From Croceibacterium salegens (lineage in GTDB: Bacteria > Pseudomonadota > Alphaproteobacteria > Sphingomonadales > Sphingomonadaceae), in contig NZ_WTYM01000033.1 of assembly GCF_009827435.1 (NCBI RefSeq), positions 186,001 to 250,000 on the forward strand: a stretch of 64,000 nucleotides of DNA, given 5' to 3'. This document shows positions 9,407 through 20,352 of the stretch, piece by piece (the first letter of the stretch is position 1; each line of letters starts with the position of its first letter). Below the pieces are notes generated by a model that saw only the letters and a list, made by a program, of their open reading frames with translations, did no database searches and had not been told where the DNA came from. Made by a program: the position numbers and the translations under genes.

Positions 9407-9774
9407 CACAGCACCTCCGGAGCGAGCGAGATGATCTTCATGAAGCCCTTGGAGCGCAGTTCGCGCACCACCGGGCCGAAGATACGGGTGCCGATCGGCT
9501 CCTCGCTCTTGTTCACGAGAACCGCGGCGTTGCTGTCGAAGCGGATAACGCTGCCGTCGGGGCGGCGCACGTCCTTCTTCGTGCGAACGATGACCGCGCG
9601 GTGCACGTCACCCTTCTTCACGCGGGCACGCGGCTGCGCCTCCTTGACGGAGACGACGATCACGTCGCCGACGCTCGCGGTCCGGCGCTTCGAGCCACCC
9701 AGCACCTTGATGCACTGGACGCGCTTCGCGCCGCTGTTGTCCGCGACGTCGAGATTGGATTGCATCTGGATCAT
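9406..9774 (-). CDS. rplN: 50S ribosomal protein L14
   Basis: Intersubunit-bridge protein of the large subunit that also binds the silencing factor RsfS. The 122-residue product starts [28 protein letters not shown], which is diagnostic. It ends with the conserved [24 protein letters not shown]. An AAGGA sequence 9 bases upstream supports the start. The 58-base gap to rpsQ contains a small palindrome. Confidence 0.99.
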   Translation of the reverse strand: MIQMQSNLDVADNSGAKRVQCIKVLGGSKRRTASVGDVIVVSVKEAQPRARVKKGDVHRAVIVRTKKDVRRPDGSVIRFDSNAAVLVNKSEEPIGTRIFGPVVRELRSKGFMKIISLAPEVL

Positions 9775-9798
9775 CGATCCGGTTCCTTCTCACTGGCT

Positions 9799-9817
9799 TG
9801 CCGGAACAAGTCCGGCA
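9799..9817. repeat. Short palindrome related to the str-operon REP elements
   Basis: TGCCGGA and TCCGGCA form a perfect 7-bp stem around the loop ACAAG (9799-9817), in the 58-base rpsQ-rplN gap. The core CCGGAACAAGTCCGG is the same as the core of the longer elements near 19642 and 20227, read on the opposite strand. It probably belongs to the same family of dispersed palindromes. Confidence 0.6.
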
Positions 9818-9832
9818 GTCCCTAACGTCAAA

Positions 9833-10123
9833 TCAGTTGCTTGCCGCCTCGACATCGAGATCGGCTTCGACTGCCTGCACACCGCCGGCCTGGACCCGGT
9901 CGAGGACCGCCCAGGTCTTGGTCTTCGAAATCGGGCGGGTCTCTTCGATCCGCACGATGTCGCCGGGGTGGTACTCGTTGGCCTCGTCGTGGGCGTGGTA
10001 CTTCTTCGAGCGGCGGATGATCTTCCCGTACAGCGGGTGCTTCACCTTGCGCTCGACAAGCACGGTCACGGTCTTGTCGGTCTTGTCGGAAACGACGGTC
10101 CCGATCAGGATACGCTTGGGCAT
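9833..10123 (-). CDS. rpsQ: 30S ribosomal protein S17
   Basis: Primary 16S rRNA-binding OB-fold protein of the small-subunit body. The 96-residue product starts [21 protein letters not shown] and has the signature [18 protein letters not shown]. It carries an extra C-terminal acidic tail of about 20 residues ([17 protein letters not shown]) beyond the usual length, another small appended extension in this cluster. It follows rpmC by 11 bases. Confidence 0.98.
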   Translation of the reverse strand: MPKRILIGTVVSDKTDKTVTVLVERKVKHPLYGKIIRRSKKYHAHDEANEYHPGDIVRIEETRPISKTKTWAVLDRVQAGGVQAVEADLDVEAASN

Positions 10124-10134
10124 CGTCTGGTTCC

Positions 10135-10347
10135 TTACTTCGCCGCCACGCGGGCGCGTTCGCCCTGCAGCGTCTGGATGCGGGCGATCTCGCGGCGCAC
10201 TTCACGGATGCGCGCGGGACCCTTGCCCTCAAGCTGGTTGGTCGCGGCCTGGAAGCGCAGGTTGAACTGCTCCTTCTTCAGCTCGACCAGTTGCTGGCTG
10301 AGCTGGTCATCGCTCTTGGCGCGCATGTCTTCGGTCTTGGTGGCCAT
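10135..10347 (-). CDS. rpmC: 50S ribosomal protein L29
   Basis: Small helical protein at the exit tunnel and part of the docking site for trigger factor and SRP. The 70-residue product starts [20 protein letters not shown] and has the conserved [19 protein letters not shown] core. Two adjacent ATGs exist (10350 and 10347). The second has a GGAGG sequence 6 bases upstream and is preferred; the first would leave only 3 bases. The start overlaps the rplP stop, giving translational coupling. Confidence 0.97.
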   Translation of the reverse strand: MATKTEDMRAKSDDQLSQQLVELKKEQFNLRFQAATNQLEGKGPARIREVRREIARIQTLQGERARVAAK

Positions 10348-10781
10348 CATTCGCCTCCCAGGTGCGAGGTGTCACCCAGGCGGGCAACGACCTTGGTCTT
10401 GATCGGCAGCTTCATCGCCGCGCGGCTGAAAGCCTCCGCGGCGAGCGGGCCGGGAACGCCGTCGAGTTCGAACAGGATGCGGCCCGGCTTAACGCGAGCA
10501 GCCCAGTATTCGATCGCGCCCTTGCCCTTGCCCTGGCGGACTTCGGCCGGCTTCTTCGACACTGGCACGTCGGGGAACACGCGGATCCACAAGCGTCCCT
10601 GACGCTTGATGTGGCGCGTGATCGCACGGCGCGCGGCCTCGATCTGGCGCGCGGTGATCCGCTCGGGCTCCATCGCCTTCAGCCCGTAGGAGCCGAAATT
10701 GAGCGCGGTGCCGCCCTTGGCGTTGCCGTGAATCCGGCCCTTGAACGCCTTGCGGAACTTGGTTTTCTTCGGTTGCAGCAT
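10347..10781 (-). CDS. rplP: 50S ribosomal protein L16
   Basis: Large-subunit protein at the A-site side of the peptidyl-transferase centre. The 144-residue product starts [24 protein letters not shown] and has the family segments [22 protein letters not shown] and the [22 protein letters not shown] region. Normal length. It follows rpsC by 21 bases and overlaps rpmC at its stop. Confidence 0.99.
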   Translation of the reverse strand: MLQPKKTKFRKAFKGRIHGNAKGGTALNFGSYGLKAMEPERITARQIEAARRAITRHIKRQGRLWIRVFPDVPVSKKPAEVRQGKGKGAIEYWAARVKPGRILFELDGVPGPLAAEAFSRAAMKLPIKTKVVARLGDTSHLGGE

Positions 10782-10802
10782 TGTCTCTACTCAATCCAGC
10801 AA

Positions 10803-11498
10803 TCAGCGGGCCGGGCGGACGCCGGAGGTCTGAGCCTCCATCATCAGCCGGTCCTGAGCGGTCGGGTCGTGGCCGAGGATCTCGCCCTTGAAGACCCAAA
10901 CCTTGATACCGATGATGCCGTAGGCGGTGAGCGCCTCGGCTTCGGCGTAATCGACGTTGGCGCGCAGTGTGTGGAGCGGCACGCGGCCTTCGCGGTACTG
11001 CTCGACGCGGGCGATTTCGGCGCCGCCGAGACGACCGCCGCACATCACCTTGATGCCTTCGGCACCGAGACGCATGGCCGACTGCATCGCGCGCTTCATC
11101 GCACGACGGAAGGCAACACGGCGAACCAGCTGGTCGGCGATGCCCTGAGCGATCAGCTTGGCATCGATTTCCGGCTTGCGGATCTCGACGATGTTCAGCT
11201 TCACTTCGCTTTCGGTCATCTTCGACAGCTTGAGCCGCAGCTTCTCGATGTCGGCGCCCTTCTTGCCGATGATGACACCCGGACGGGCGGCATAGATCGA
11301 CACTCGGCACAGCTTGGCCGGACGCTCGATGACAACCTTCGAGATCGCCGCCTGCGGCAGGCTCTCGAGGATGTACTTGCGGATCTCGATGTCTTCCTTG
11401 AGCAGCTGCGCATAATCGCGGCCCTCGGAGTACCAGCGGCTGTCCCAGGTACGGTTGATCTGCAGGCGCAGGCCGATCGGATTGGATTTATGACCCAT
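10803..11498 (-). CDS. rpsC: 30S ribosomal protein S3
   Basis: Part of the mRNA entry tunnel and helicase activity of the small subunit. The 231-residue product starts [23 protein letters not shown]. It contains a type-II KH domain with the GKKG loop (about residues 77-80) and the C-terminal signature region ([13 protein letters not shown], then [11 protein letters not shown]). It lies 2 bases after rplV. No anomaly. Confidence 0.99.
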   Translation of the reverse strand: MGHKSNPIGLRLQINRTWDSRWYSEGRDYAQLLKEDIEIRKYILESLPQAAISKVVIERPAKLCRVSIYAARPGVIIGKKGADIEKLRLKLSKMTESEVKLNIVEIRKPEIDAKLIAQGIADQLVRRVAFRRAMKRAMQSAMRLGAEGIKVMCGGRLGGAEIARVEQYREGRVPLHTLRANVDYAEAEALTAYGIIGIKVWVFKGEILGHDPTAQDRLMMEAQTSGVRPAR

Positions 11499-11500
11499 GA

Positions 11501-11878
11501 TCAGGCCTCCTCTTGCTCGCGGACGACGATCCGCAGCCGGCTGAACGGCTTCAGGATACGGGTGGACTTGCCACGACCGCGCGTCGCGAAGCGCTTCATG
11601 GTTATCGACTTGCCGACCGAAGCTTCCGCCACGACCAGAGCGTCGACATCCAGGTTGTGGTTGTTCTCGGCATTGGCGATCGCCGAAGCGAGCACCTTGC
11701 GAGCGTCAACCGCCATCGCCTTCTTCGAGAAGGCGAGGATGTTCATGGCCTCTTCGGCCTTCTTGCCGCGGATCAGGCCGGCAACGAGGTTCAGCTTCTG
11801 CGCGGAACCACGGATCGTGGTACCGACAGCCAGCGCCTCGTTGTCGCCGACGCGACGGGGGGCTTTCTGCTTGCTCAT
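11501..11878 (-). CDS. rplV: 50S ribosomal protein L22
   Basis: Its beta-hairpin lines the exit-tunnel constriction together with L4. The 125-residue product starts [19 protein letters not shown], with the conserved [21 protein letters not shown] helix and the hairpin region [20 protein letters not shown]. The N-terminal dozen residues are a small extra extension. It overlaps the rpsS stop by one base. Confidence 0.98.
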   Translation of the reverse strand: MSKQKAPRRVGDNEALAVGTTIRGSAQKLNLVAGLIRGKKAEEAMNILAFSKKAMAVDARKVLASAIANAENNHNLDVDALVVAEASVGKSITMKRFATRGRGKSTRILKPFSRLRIVVREQEEA

Positions 11879-12153
11879 CAGCGCTTACCCTTCTTGTCGG
11901 CGGCGTGACCCGGGAAATTGCGCGTGGGCGCGAACTCGCCGAGCTTGTGGCCGACCATATCCTCGTTGACGGACACGGGAATGAACTTCTGGCCGTTGTA
12001 GACGCTGAACGTCAGGCCGACGAAATCCGGCAGGATCGTCGAACGGCGCGACCAGGTCTTGATCGGCGCGCGGCCGCCAGCTTCCTGGGCGGTCTGCGCC
12101 TTCTTCAGCAGGTGAAGGTCGACGAAAGGACCTTTCCAGACGGAACGAGCCAT
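11878..12153 (-). CDS. rpsS: 30S ribosomal protein S19
   Basis: Head protein that forms a complex with S13 and an intersubunit bridge. The 91-residue product starts [19 protein letters not shown] and has the signature [23 protein letters not shown] and [16 protein letters not shown]. Standard length. It lies 6 bases after rplB and overlaps rplV by one base. Confidence 0.99.
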   Translation of the reverse strand: MARSVWKGPFVDLHLLKKAQTAQEAGGRAPIKTWSRRSTILPDFVGLTFSVYNGQKFIPVSVNEDMVGHKLGEFAPTRNFPGHAADKKGKR

Positions 12154-12159
12154 GTCCGA

Positions 12160-12996
12160 TTACCTCTTCTTCTTCGCGTGACGCGAACGGATGATCATCT
12201 TGTCCGTCTGCTTGTTGTGACGGGTCCTGGCGCCCTTGGTCGGCTTGCCCCACGGGGTAACCGGATGACGGCCACCCGAGGTGCGGCCTTCACCACCGCC
12301 GTGCGGGTGGTCGACCGGGTTCTTGGCCACGCCGCGGGTCAGCGGACGGCGGCCCATCCAGCGCTTGCGGCCGGCCTTGCCCAGGTTCTGGTTCTGGTTG
12401 TCGGGGTTCGACACCGCACCGACCGTGCCCATGCAGTCCGAACGCAGGTAACGCTGCTCGCCCGAGTTGAGGCGGACGATGACGAGACCACGGTCGCGAC
12501 CGACCAGCTGCACGTAGGTGCCCGCCGAACGGGCGATCTGGCCGCCCTTGCCCGGCTTCATCTCCACGTTGTGGCAGATGGTGCCGACCGGCATCTGGCC
12601 GAGAAGCATGGCGTTGCCCGGCTTCACGTCGACGCGCTCGCCGGCGATGACCTTGTCACCGACTGCGATGCGCTGCGGCGCGAGGATATAGGCCAACTCA
12701 CCGTCGTCGTACTTGACGAGCGCGATGAACGCCGTGCGGTTCGGGTCGTATTCGAGCCGCTCGATGGTGCCTTCTACGTCCCACTTGCGGCGCTTGAAGT
12801 CCACATAGCGGTACTTCTGCTTGTGACCGCCCGCGATACCGCGGCTGGTGACGTGGCCCTTGTTGTTGCGGCCACCGGTCTTGCGCTTGCCTTCCGTGAG
12901 CGACTTGACCGGGCTGCCCTTGTAGAGGCCCGACTTGTCGACAAGGATGAGGCCGCGGCGCGCCGGGCTCGTCGGATTATAGTGCTTGAGTGCCAT
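12160..12996 (-). CDS. rplB: 50S ribosomal protein L2
   Basis: Large-subunit protein needed for subunit joining and peptidyl-transferase function. The 278-residue product starts [24 protein letters not shown]. It ends with the highly conserved [21 protein letters not shown] region containing the functionally important histidine. It follows rplW by 11 bases in the S10 operon. Length and motifs are entirely normal. Confidence 0.99.
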   Translation of the reverse strand: MALKHYNPTSPARRGLILVDKSGLYKGSPVKSLTEGKRKTGGRNNKGHVTSRGIAGGHKQKYRYVDFKRRKWDVEGTIERLEYDPNRTAFIALVKYDDGELAYILAPQRIAVGDKVIAGERVDVKPGNAMLLGQMPVGTICHNVEMKPGKGGQIARSAGTYVQLVGRDRGLVIVRLNSGEQRYLRSDCMGTVGAVSNPDNQNQNLGKAGRKRWMGRRPLTRGVAKNPVDHPHGGGEGRTSGGRHPVTPWGKPTKGARTRHNKQTDKMIIRSRHAKKKR

Positions 12997-13007
12997 TGTT
13001 CCTGCCC

Positions 13008-13316
13008 TCAGATCCCGCTGGTGACGTCGATCGAGTCACCGTCTTTCAGGGTGACGACCGCCTTCTTGACGTCGGTGCGCTTGTAGGGACGGCCCTTCCA
13101 GCGCTTGCTCTTGCCCTTAGTCACGAGCGTGTTCACGCCGGTCACGGTCACGTCGAACAGGGCCTCGACCGCAGACTTGATCTGCGGCTTGGTGGCGTCG
13201 TTCGCGACCTTGAACACCACCGCGTTATGCTCGGAAGCCATGGTCGACTTCTCGGTGATGTGCGGAGCGAGGATCACGTCGTAGTGACGGGCGTCGATTT
13301 CCTGCTTCTTAGCCAT
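13008..13316 (-). CDS. rplW: 50S ribosomal protein L23
   Basis: Exit-tunnel protein and main docking site for trigger factor and SRP. The 102-residue product starts [26 protein letters not shown], typical of L23, with the signature [24 protein letters not shown]. The start at 13316 overlaps the rplD stop by 8 bases. An upstream in-frame start would extend inside rplD and does not fit the family. Confidence 0.98.
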   Translation of the reverse strand: MAKKQEIDARHYDVILAPHITEKSTMASEHNAVVFKVANDATKPQIKSAVEALFDVTVTGVNTLVTKGKSKRWKGRPYKRTDVKKAVVTLKDGDSIDVTSGI

Positions 13317-13932
13317 TGAAACGCGCCTCCAGCTTTTCGACCGCGGCCTTGGAGAGGACCAACGTGTCATGCTTCAGGATGTCGTAAACGTTGGCGCCGG
13401 CGGCCGGCAGGACGTTTACGCCCGGCAGGTTGCCCGCAGCCTTCTTGAAGCTGTCGGTCACCGCTTCGCCGTCGATCACCAGAACCTTGCCGTTCCAGCC
13501 GTTCTTGCCGAAGGTTTCGGCCAGGGCCTTGGTCTTGGCGTCTTTCAACTCGAGGCTGTCGACGATCACGAGACCGTCCTTGGCCTTAGCCGAGAGCGCC
13601 ATCTTCAGGCCGAGGGCACGGACCTTCTTGTTGAGCGACTGCTCGAACTCGCGCTTGCGCGCACCGTGGGCCTTACCACCGCCGATGAACACGGGAGCAC
13701 TGCGGTCGCCATGACGAGCGGTACCACCACCCTTCTGGCGACCCCACTTCTTGCCCGTGCGGGCCACGTCCGAACGCTCACGCGTCGGGCGGGCGGTTCC
13801 GCGGCGGTTCTCGAGCTGCCAGGTGACGACGCGGTGCAGGATGTCGGCACGCGGCTCGACACCGAACACGGCGTCGTTGAGCTCGACGTCACCGGCGGCC
13901 TTGCCGTCGATTTTCTGGACCTTCACCTTCAC
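13309..13932 (-). CDS. rplD: 50S ribosomal protein L4
   Basis: Early-assembly large-subunit protein whose extended loop reaches the exit tunnel. In gammaproteobacteria L4 also represses the S10 operon. The 207-residue product has the loop region [25 protein letters not shown] (about residues 57-82) and a C-terminal Rossmann-like half ending [17 protein letters not shown]. It follows rplC by 3 bases. Whether L4 autoregulates here is unknown, but a terminator-like leader hairpin precedes rpsJ. Confidence 0.99.
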   Translation of the reverse strand: MKVKVQKIDGKAAGDVELNDAVFGVEPRADILHRVVTWQLENRRGTARPTRERSDVARTGKKWGRQKGGGTARHGDRSAPVFIGGGKAHGARKREFEQSLNKKVRALGLKMALSAKAKDGLVIVDSLELKDAKTKALAETFGKNGWNGKVLVIDGEAVTDSFKKAAGNLPGVNVLPAAGANVYDILKHDTLVLSKAAVEKLEARFNG

Positions 13933-13935
13933 GGC

Positions 13936-14829
13936 TCAGCCCTCCTTGTTTTCGTCGGCTGCGGGCGCATTGCCCTCAGCTTCGTTGGTTTCGCCAACCG
14001 CGGGAGTGGTCTCGTCACCGGCGCCGGCCTGCTGCTCTTCGAGAAGCTGGACCTGCATTTCGGGGGAGACCTCCGGGTGAACTTCGTGCTCGGCGGCGTG
14101 CTCCACCATGCCGGCCGGAGCTTCCTCGTGCTCGGGGAGATGCTCACCCTTGGCCGAGAGGATCGCACCGGGGAACGGCGCGCCTTCGGGAATCGGCAAC
14201 TTCACAGCGTCGCGAACCAGCAGCCACGAGTTCTTCGTGCCGGGCACCGAGCCCTTGACGAAGATCAGGCCGCGGTCGGCGTCGGTGCGCACGACTTCGA
14301 GATTCTGCTGGGTGCGCTGACGGTCGCCCATGTGGCCGGCCATCTTCTTGTTCTTGAAGACCTTGCCCGGATCCTGGCGGTTACCGGTCGAACCGTGCGA
14401 ACGGTGACTGACCGAAACACCGTGGGTGGCGCGAAGGCCCCCGAAGCCCCAACGCTTCATGGCGCCGGCGAAGCCCTTGCCCTGCGTGTGACCGGTGATG
14501 TCGACCTTCTGGCCGGCGATGAAATGCTCGGCCGAAATGGTCGCGCCGACGGGAAGGAGACCTTCCTCGTCATCGACGCGGAATTCGGCGACCTTCATCT
14601 TCAGCGGAACTTCGGCCTTGGCGAAGTGCTCACGCTGCGGCTTGTTGACGTTCTTCTGCTTGGCCTCGCCCGAACCGACCTGAAGCGCGACGTAACCATC
14701 ACGCTCGGCGGTGCGATGCGACACGACCTGGCAATTTTCCAGCGCCAGGACGGTGACGGGCACGTGGCGGCCGTCCTCCTGGAACAGGCGGGTCATCCCG
14801 ACTTTTTTCGCGATCACGCCAGTGCGCAT
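13936..14829 (-). CDS. rplC: 50S ribosomal protein L3 with acidic C-terminal extension
   Basis: Assembly initiator that contacts the peptidyl-transferase centre. Residues 1 to about 220 form a normal L3: [41 protein letters not shown], then [27 protein letters not shown] with the methylatable Gln in GNRQDPG. Residues from about 222 to 297 are an added Glu/Ala/His-rich acidic tail with no globular signature. The total of 297 residues is clearly longer than the usual 205-240. The gene follows rpsJ after 183 bases and precedes rplD by 3 bases. Confidence 0.98.
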   Translation of the reverse strand: MRTGVIAKKVGMTRLFQEDGRHVPVTVLALENCQVVSHRTAERDGYVALQVGSGEAKQKNVNKPQREHFAKAEVPLKMKVAEFRVDDEEGLLPVGATISAEHFIAGQKVDITGHTQGKGFAGAMKRWGFGGLRATHGVSVSHRSHGSTGNRQDPGKVFKNKKMAGHMGDRQRTQQNLEVVRTDADRGLIFVKGSVPGTKNSWLLVRDAVKLPIPEGAPFPGAILSAKGEHLPEHEEAPAGMVEHAAEHEVHPEVSPEMQVQLLEEQQAGAGDETTPAVGETNEAEGNAPAADENKEG

Positions 14830-15012
14830 GATCCAATCTCCTTACAGAGGCCTGTCGGGACCATCCCGAGAGGCTTGCCAGCCCGATTGTCATGCGTCGC
14901 CCCGTCCGGGCTGAAAATTGCTCACCCTTGCGGGAGAGCGAGACGGGGGACGCTTACCCGGCAAATGCCGGAGGTATCCCTAAGTCCGCGAGCCTTGCGG
15001 CCCGCATCGAAA

Positions 15013-15324
15013 TCAAGCCAGCTTGATCTCGACGTTCACGCCGGCGGCCAGGTCGAGCTTCATCAGCGCGTCCACGGTCTGGGCGTTGGGCTGCACGATG
15101 TCGAGCAGCCGCTTGTAGGTGCGCACCTCGAACTGCTCGCGCGACTTCTTGTCGATGTGCGGGCCGCGGTTCACGGTGAACTTCTCGATGCGCGTCGGGA
15201 GAGGAATGGGACCCCGGATCAGCGCGCCCGTGCGACGGGCGGTATCGGCGATCTCACCAGTGGCCTGGTCGAGAACGCGATGGTCAAACGCCTTAAGGCG
15301 AATGCGAATATTCTGGGCTTCCAT
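15013..15324 (-). CDS. rpsJ: 30S ribosomal protein S10
   Basis: Small-subunit head protein that also serves as NusE in transcription antitermination. The 103-residue product starts [20 protein letters not shown] and has the signature [21 protein letters not shown]. The ATG at 15324 was fixed by family alignment; the frame stays open far upstream but that sequence is leader. It is the first gene of the S10 operon. A sigma70-like promoter (15469-15497) and a terminator-like hairpin (15381-15422) precede it. Confidence 0.99.
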   Translation of the reverse strand: MEAQNIRIRLKAFDHRVLDQATGEIADTARRTGALIRGPIPLPTRIEKFTVNRGPHIDKKSREQFEVRTYKRLLDIVQPNAQTVDALMKLDLAAGVNVEIKLA

Positions 15325-15370
15325 GTCCTGTACCGATGCGAAAGAGCCAAGCGAGCCGTTTCCGGTCCGC

Positions 15371-15422
15371 AAAAAAGAAAGGCCCGCCCCGCTTTGGTCC
15401 GGAGTTCCGGAACGGGCGGCCT
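15371..15422 (-). terminator. Terminator-like hairpin in the rpsJ leader (possible attenuator)
   Basis: On the minus strand a GC-rich stem (arms 15381-15389 and 15415-15422, with an inner TCCGGA/TCCGGA pairing) is followed by TTTC then six T (complement of 15371-15380). This has the form of a rho-independent terminator. It lies between the predicted rpsJ start of transcription (about 15462) and the rpsJ ATG (15324), so it would act as an attenuator unless read through. It could also catch read-through from tuf. Confidence 0.6.
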
Positions 15423-15468
15423 TCCCTGAATTCTTTTCGACAGAGACGAATCTCCGTCTGTGGGCGGG

Positions 15469-15497
15469 CCTATACGTATGTGCCGGCGACCTGACAA
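15469..15497 (-). promoter_or_regulatory. Predicted sigma70-type promoter of the S10 operon
   Basis: On the minus strand TTGTCA (complement of 15492-15497) and TATAGG (complement of 15469-15474) are separated by exactly 17 bases. Transcription would start near 15462 and give a leader of about 140 bases before rpsJ. It lies just downstream of the tuf terminator, which is where a promoter is needed. Seen in sequence; activity is inferred. Confidence 0.55.
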
Positions 15498-15569
15498 CCC
15501 CGAAAAACGGCAAATTCCAGCTGAACCTGACGACTTTCGGCGGAGCGTTCCACCGGCGGCGCGAGCCGC

Positions 15570-15608
15570 AAAGGAAAGGGCCCGACTCTCCGTAGAGAGC
15601 CGAGCCCC
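15570..15608 (-). terminator. Rho-independent terminator after tuf
   Basis: On the minus strand a 13-bp stem (arms 15578-15590 and 15596-15608, including G-T wobble pairs, loop TACG) is followed by a T-rich tail TTTCCTTT (complement of 15570-15577). It begins 18 bases after the tuf stop and separates the str operon from the S10 operon. Confidence 0.75.
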
Positions 15609-15625
15609 AATCCTGTAGCCGAAGC

Positions 15626-16816
15626 TTACTTCGTGATGCTCGAGACGACGCCCGAACCCACGGTGCGGCCGCCTTCACGGATCGCGAAGCGCAGGCCTTC
15701 GTCCATCGCGATCGGCGCGATGAGCTTGACCGAGATCGTAACGTTGTCGCCCGGCATGACCATCTCGACACCCTCGGGGAGGATGACTTCGCCGGTCACG
15801 TCGGTGGTGCGGAAGTAGAACTGCGGGCGGTAGTTGGCGAAGAACGGCGTGTGACGGCCACCTTCGTCCTTCGACAGCACGTAGACTTCAGCGCTGAATT
15901 CGGTGTGCGGGGTGACCGAGCCGGGCTTGGCCAGAACCTGGCCACGCTCGACATCGTCACGGCCCGTGCCACGAAGCAGCGCACCGATGTTGTCGCCGGC
16001 TTCGCCGCTGTCGAGCAGCTTGCGGAACATTTCGACGCCGGTGACCGTGGTCTTCTGCGTGTCGCGGATGCCGACGATTTCGACTTCGTCGCCAACCAGA
16101 ACCTTGCCGGTCTCGACACGGCCGGTGACGACGGTGCCGCGGCCCGAGATCGAGAACACGTCTTCGATCGGCATCAGGAACGGCTTGTCGACGGGACGGT
16201 CGGGCTGCGGGATGTATTCGTCGACGGCTTCGATCAGGGCAACGATCGAATCCTTGCCGATGGCATCGTCACGGCCCTCGAGGGCGGCCAGGGCCGAACC
16301 CTTGACGATCGGAATGTTGTCGCCGTCGAAGTCGTACGAGCTGAGCAGCTCGCGAACTTCCAGCTCGACGAGCTCGAGGATTTCCTCGTCGTCGACCTGG
16401 TCGACCTTGTTCATGTACACGACCAGCGCCGGAACACCGACCTGACGGGCGAGCAGGATGTGCTCGCGGGTCTGCGGCATCGGGCCGTCGGCAGCGTTCA
16501 CGACCAGGATCGCGCCGTCCATCTGGGCGGCACCGGTGATCATGTTCTTCACGTAGTCGGCGTGACCCGGGCAGTCGACGTGCGCGTAGTGACGGGCAGC
16601 CGATTCATACTCGACGTGTGCGGTCGAGATGGTGATGCCGCGCTCGCGCTCTTCCGGAGCCTTGTCGATGTTCGCGAAATCGACCGCGGCGCCGCCGTTC
16701 AGTTCCGCCATCACCTTGGTGATCGCGGCGGTCAGCGTGGTCTTGCCATGGTCGACGTGACCGATGGTGCCGATGTTGCAGTGCGGCTTGTTCCGCTCGA
16801 ATTTTGCCTTAGCCAT
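15626..16816 (-). CDS. tuf: Elongation factor Tu
   Basis: GTPase that delivers aminoacyl-tRNA to the ribosome. The 396-residue product starts [27 protein letters not shown] (G1), then has [12 protein letters not shown] (G3), NKVDQVDD (G4) and the C-terminal barrel domains ending [14 protein letters not shown]. Normal length. It lies 93 bases after fusA, and a terminator follows. AGAGG upstream is about 11 bases from the ATG. Whether the genome has a second tuf copy cannot be told from the window. Confidence 0.99.
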   Translation of the reverse strand: MAKAKFERNKPHCNIGTIGHVDHGKTTLTAAITKVMAELNGGAAVDFANIDKAPEERERGITISTAHVEYESAARHYAHVDCPGHADYVKNMITGAAQMDGAILVVNAADGPMPQTREHILLARQVGVPALVVYMNKVDQVDDEEILELVELEVRELLSSYDFDGDNIPIVKGSALAALEGRDDAIGKDSIVALIEAVDEYIPQPDRPVDKPFLMPIEDVFSISGRGTVVTGRVETGKVLVGDEVEIVGIRDTQKTTVTGVEMFRKLLDSGEAGDNIGALLRGTGRDDVERGQVLAKPGSVTPHTEFSAEVYVLSKDEGGRHTPFFANYRPQFYFRTTDVTGEVILPEGVEMVMPGDNVTISVKLIAPIAMDEGLRFAIREGGRTVGSGVVSSITK

Positions 16817-16909
16817 TTTGCTTATAACCTCTGTCTGTCGAATTGAATTTCATCAGGCCGGAAACGGCACCCGGTGAATCAGGCGCCGCCCCTAGACGCT
16901 TGCCAATCC

Positions 16910-19003
<2,094 letters not shown>

Positions 19004-19085
19004 GGAAAATTCCTCGGTTCGTATTGGGGGCCCCTGCGAAGGGTCGCGCCCCATATAGTTAATAATGTGACCGGTTGAAGACCGG

Positions 19086-19112
19086 ATCCTTCGACAGGCT
19101 CAGGATGAGCGG
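19086..19112. repeat. Dispersed short repeat between rpsG and fusA
   Basis: The sequence ATCCTTCGACAGGCTCAGGATGAGCGG (19086-19112) has terminal inverted arms ATCCT/AGGAT. From memory, near-identical copies are scattered through intergenic DNA of sphingomonads and other bacteria. Only this copy was noticed in the window. It may be a REP-like element; there is no evidence of a coding role. Confidence 0.55.
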
Positions 19113-19143
19113 GTGAAGGAGCCGGCCTGCAATCCGCCCGCCG

Positions 19144-19614
19144 TTACCAGCGGTAGTGGCTGAACGCGCGGTTGGCGTCGGCCATGCGGTGGGTATCTTC
19201 CCGCTTCTTGACCGCGTTGCCGCGATTGTTGGCCGCATCCATCAGCTCGCCCGAAAGGCGCGCCGACATGGTGGTCTCCGGACGGCCGCGCGCGGCCGAG
19301 ATGAGCCAGCGGATGGCCAGCGCCTGGGCACGCTCGGGGCGAACCTCGACCGGCACCTGGTAGGTGGCGCCGCCGACACGGCGCGAACGCACTTCGACCT
19401 GCGGCTTGATGTTGTTCAGCGCGTCATGGAACAGCGCGATGGGGTCGGCCTTGGCCTTCGCCTCGACGGTTTCGAGCGCGCCGTACACGATCTTCTCGGC
19501 GGCGGACTTCTTCCCGTCATACATCAGGTTGTTCATGAACTTCGACAGCACCTGATCCCCGAACTTGGGATCGGGCAGGATTTCCCGCTTCTCGGGACGA
19601 CGACGACGTGACAT
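19144..19614 (-). CDS. rpsG: 30S ribosomal protein S7
   Basis: Primary assembly protein of the small-subunit head and, in E. coli, translational repressor of the str operon. The 156-residue product starts [21 protein letters not shown] and has the signature [23 protein letters not shown] and [20 protein letters not shown]. It ends [11 protein letters not shown], the short C-terminal form. It follows rpsL after 146 bases that contain two palindromic repeats. Confidence 0.99.
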   Translation of the reverse strand: MSRRRRPEKREILPDPKFGDQVLSKFMNNLMYDGKKSAAEKIVYGALETVEAKAKADPIALFHDALNNIKPQVEVRSRRVGGATYQVPVEVRPERAQALAIRWLISAARGRPETTMSARLSGELMDAANNRGNAVKKREDTHRMADANRAFSHYRW

Positions 19615-19641
19615 TTCTATGTCTCCAAAAATCTCTGACCA

Positions 19642-19665
19642 GTCACCCCGGACTTGTTCCGGGGC
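19642..19665. repeat. REP-like palindrome, rpsL-rpsG gap (copy 1)
   Basis: The arms CCCCGGA and TCCGGGG flank the loop CTTGT. The preceding GTCA and the core match the copy at 20227. It is one of at least three related palindromes around rpsL. Such elements are often found in alphaproteobacterial intergenic DNA and can form mRNA hairpins. Confidence 0.65.
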
Positions 19666-19715
19666 GGTGCTTCACTTCAGGCGGCACGCGCGGGAGAAGG
19701 AAGCACTGGCCCGGA

Positions 19716-19750
19716 CCATCCCGGATTAATTCCGGGACCGGGCTGACAAG
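19716..19750. repeat. REP-like palindrome, rpsL-rpsG gap (copy 2)
   Basis: The arms TCCCGGA and TCCGGGA flank the loop TTAAT, followed by CCGGGCTGACAAG. The trailing GGCTGACAAG is shared with the copy at 20227-20262, so the repeat unit extends beyond the palindrome itself. Confidence 0.6.
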
Positions 19751-19760
19751 TGGGAAAACC

Positions 19761-20132
19761 TTACTTCGGACGCTTGGCGCCGTACTTCGAGCGGCTCTGG
19801 CGGCGGTCCTTGACACCCTGGGTGTCGAGCACGCCGCGCAGCACGTGGTAACGCACACCGGGAAGGTCGCGCACACGGCCGCCACGGATCAGGACCACGG
19901 AGTGCTCCTGCAGGTTGTGGCCCTCGCCGGGGATGTAGGAAATGACCTCGCGCCCGTTGGTTAGGCGAACCTTGGCCACCTTGCGCAGCGCCGAGTTCGG
20001 CTTCTTCGGGGTCGTGGTATAGACACGGGTGCACACGCCGCGCTTCTGCGGGTTCTGCTCCATCGCAGGGACCTTGGACTTGGCCTTCTGCGGTTCGCGG
20101 CCCTTGCGGACCAGCTGGTTGATCGTCGGCAT
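19761..20132 (-). CDS. rpsL: 30S ribosomal protein S12 (Arg at position 88)
   Basis: Decoding-centre protein that controls fidelity and is the target-site protein of streptomycin resistance. The 123-residue product starts [20 protein letters not shown] and has the two decoding loops. [12 protein letters not shown] has Lys at 43, and [13 protein letters not shown] has Arg at 88 where E. coli and mycobacteria have Lys. It is the first gene of the str operon. The leader just upstream folds into a nested hairpin that reaches the ribosome-binding region (20143-20186). Confidence 0.99.
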   Translation of the reverse strand: MPTINQLVRKGREPQKAKSKVPAMEQNPQKRGVCTRVYTTTPKKPNSALRKVAKVRLTNGREVISYIPGEGHNLQEHSVVLIRGGRVRDLPGVRYHVLRGVLDTQGVKDRRQSRSKYGAKRPK

Positions 20133-20142
20133 TAAGACTTTC

Positions 20143-20186
20143 TCTCTTCACCGTTTGGTGGCGCCACAAACGCGAAGGTGAAGAGA
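20143..20186 (-). promoter_or_regulatory. Nested hairpin in the rpsL leader
   Basis: The outer arms TCTCTTCACC (20143-20152) and GGTGAAGAGA (20177-20186) are perfectly complementary. Inside, GTTTG-TGGCGCCA-CAAAC (20153-20171, one extra G) makes a second stem. On the minus-strand mRNA the outer right arm ends 10 bases before the rpsL ATG and contains the purine-rich GAAGAGA, the best Shine-Dalgarno candidate. The structure could therefore hide the ribosome-binding site. Structure is seen; regulation is inferred. Confidence 0.5.
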
Positions 20187-20226
20187 AAGAGGATCGCACT
20201 GCCCCGTTAACCCGGTTCACTTCCGG

Positions 20227-20262
20227 GTCACCCCGGATTTATTCCGGGGCAAGGCTGACAAG
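20227..20262. repeat. REP-like palindrome upstream of rpsL (copy 3)
   Basis: The arms CCCCGGA and TCCGGGG flank the loop TTTAT. It starts with GTCA and ends with AAGGCTGACAAG, sharing ends with the copies at 19642 and 19716. It belongs to the same dispersed family. Confidence 0.65.
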
Positions 20263-20352
20263 AGAGCCGCGAAAGGCGACCATCTTGCTTCTTGCGAGCC
20301 TGAAACACTCCACCCGAACACGAACGCCGGGTTACTTTGACGGCTGCCCCAA

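Noticed and set aside
13369-15429. 686-codon plus-strand open frame across rplD, rplC and rpsJ
   Set aside because: Crosses three certain minus-strand genes and their gaps; no family features.
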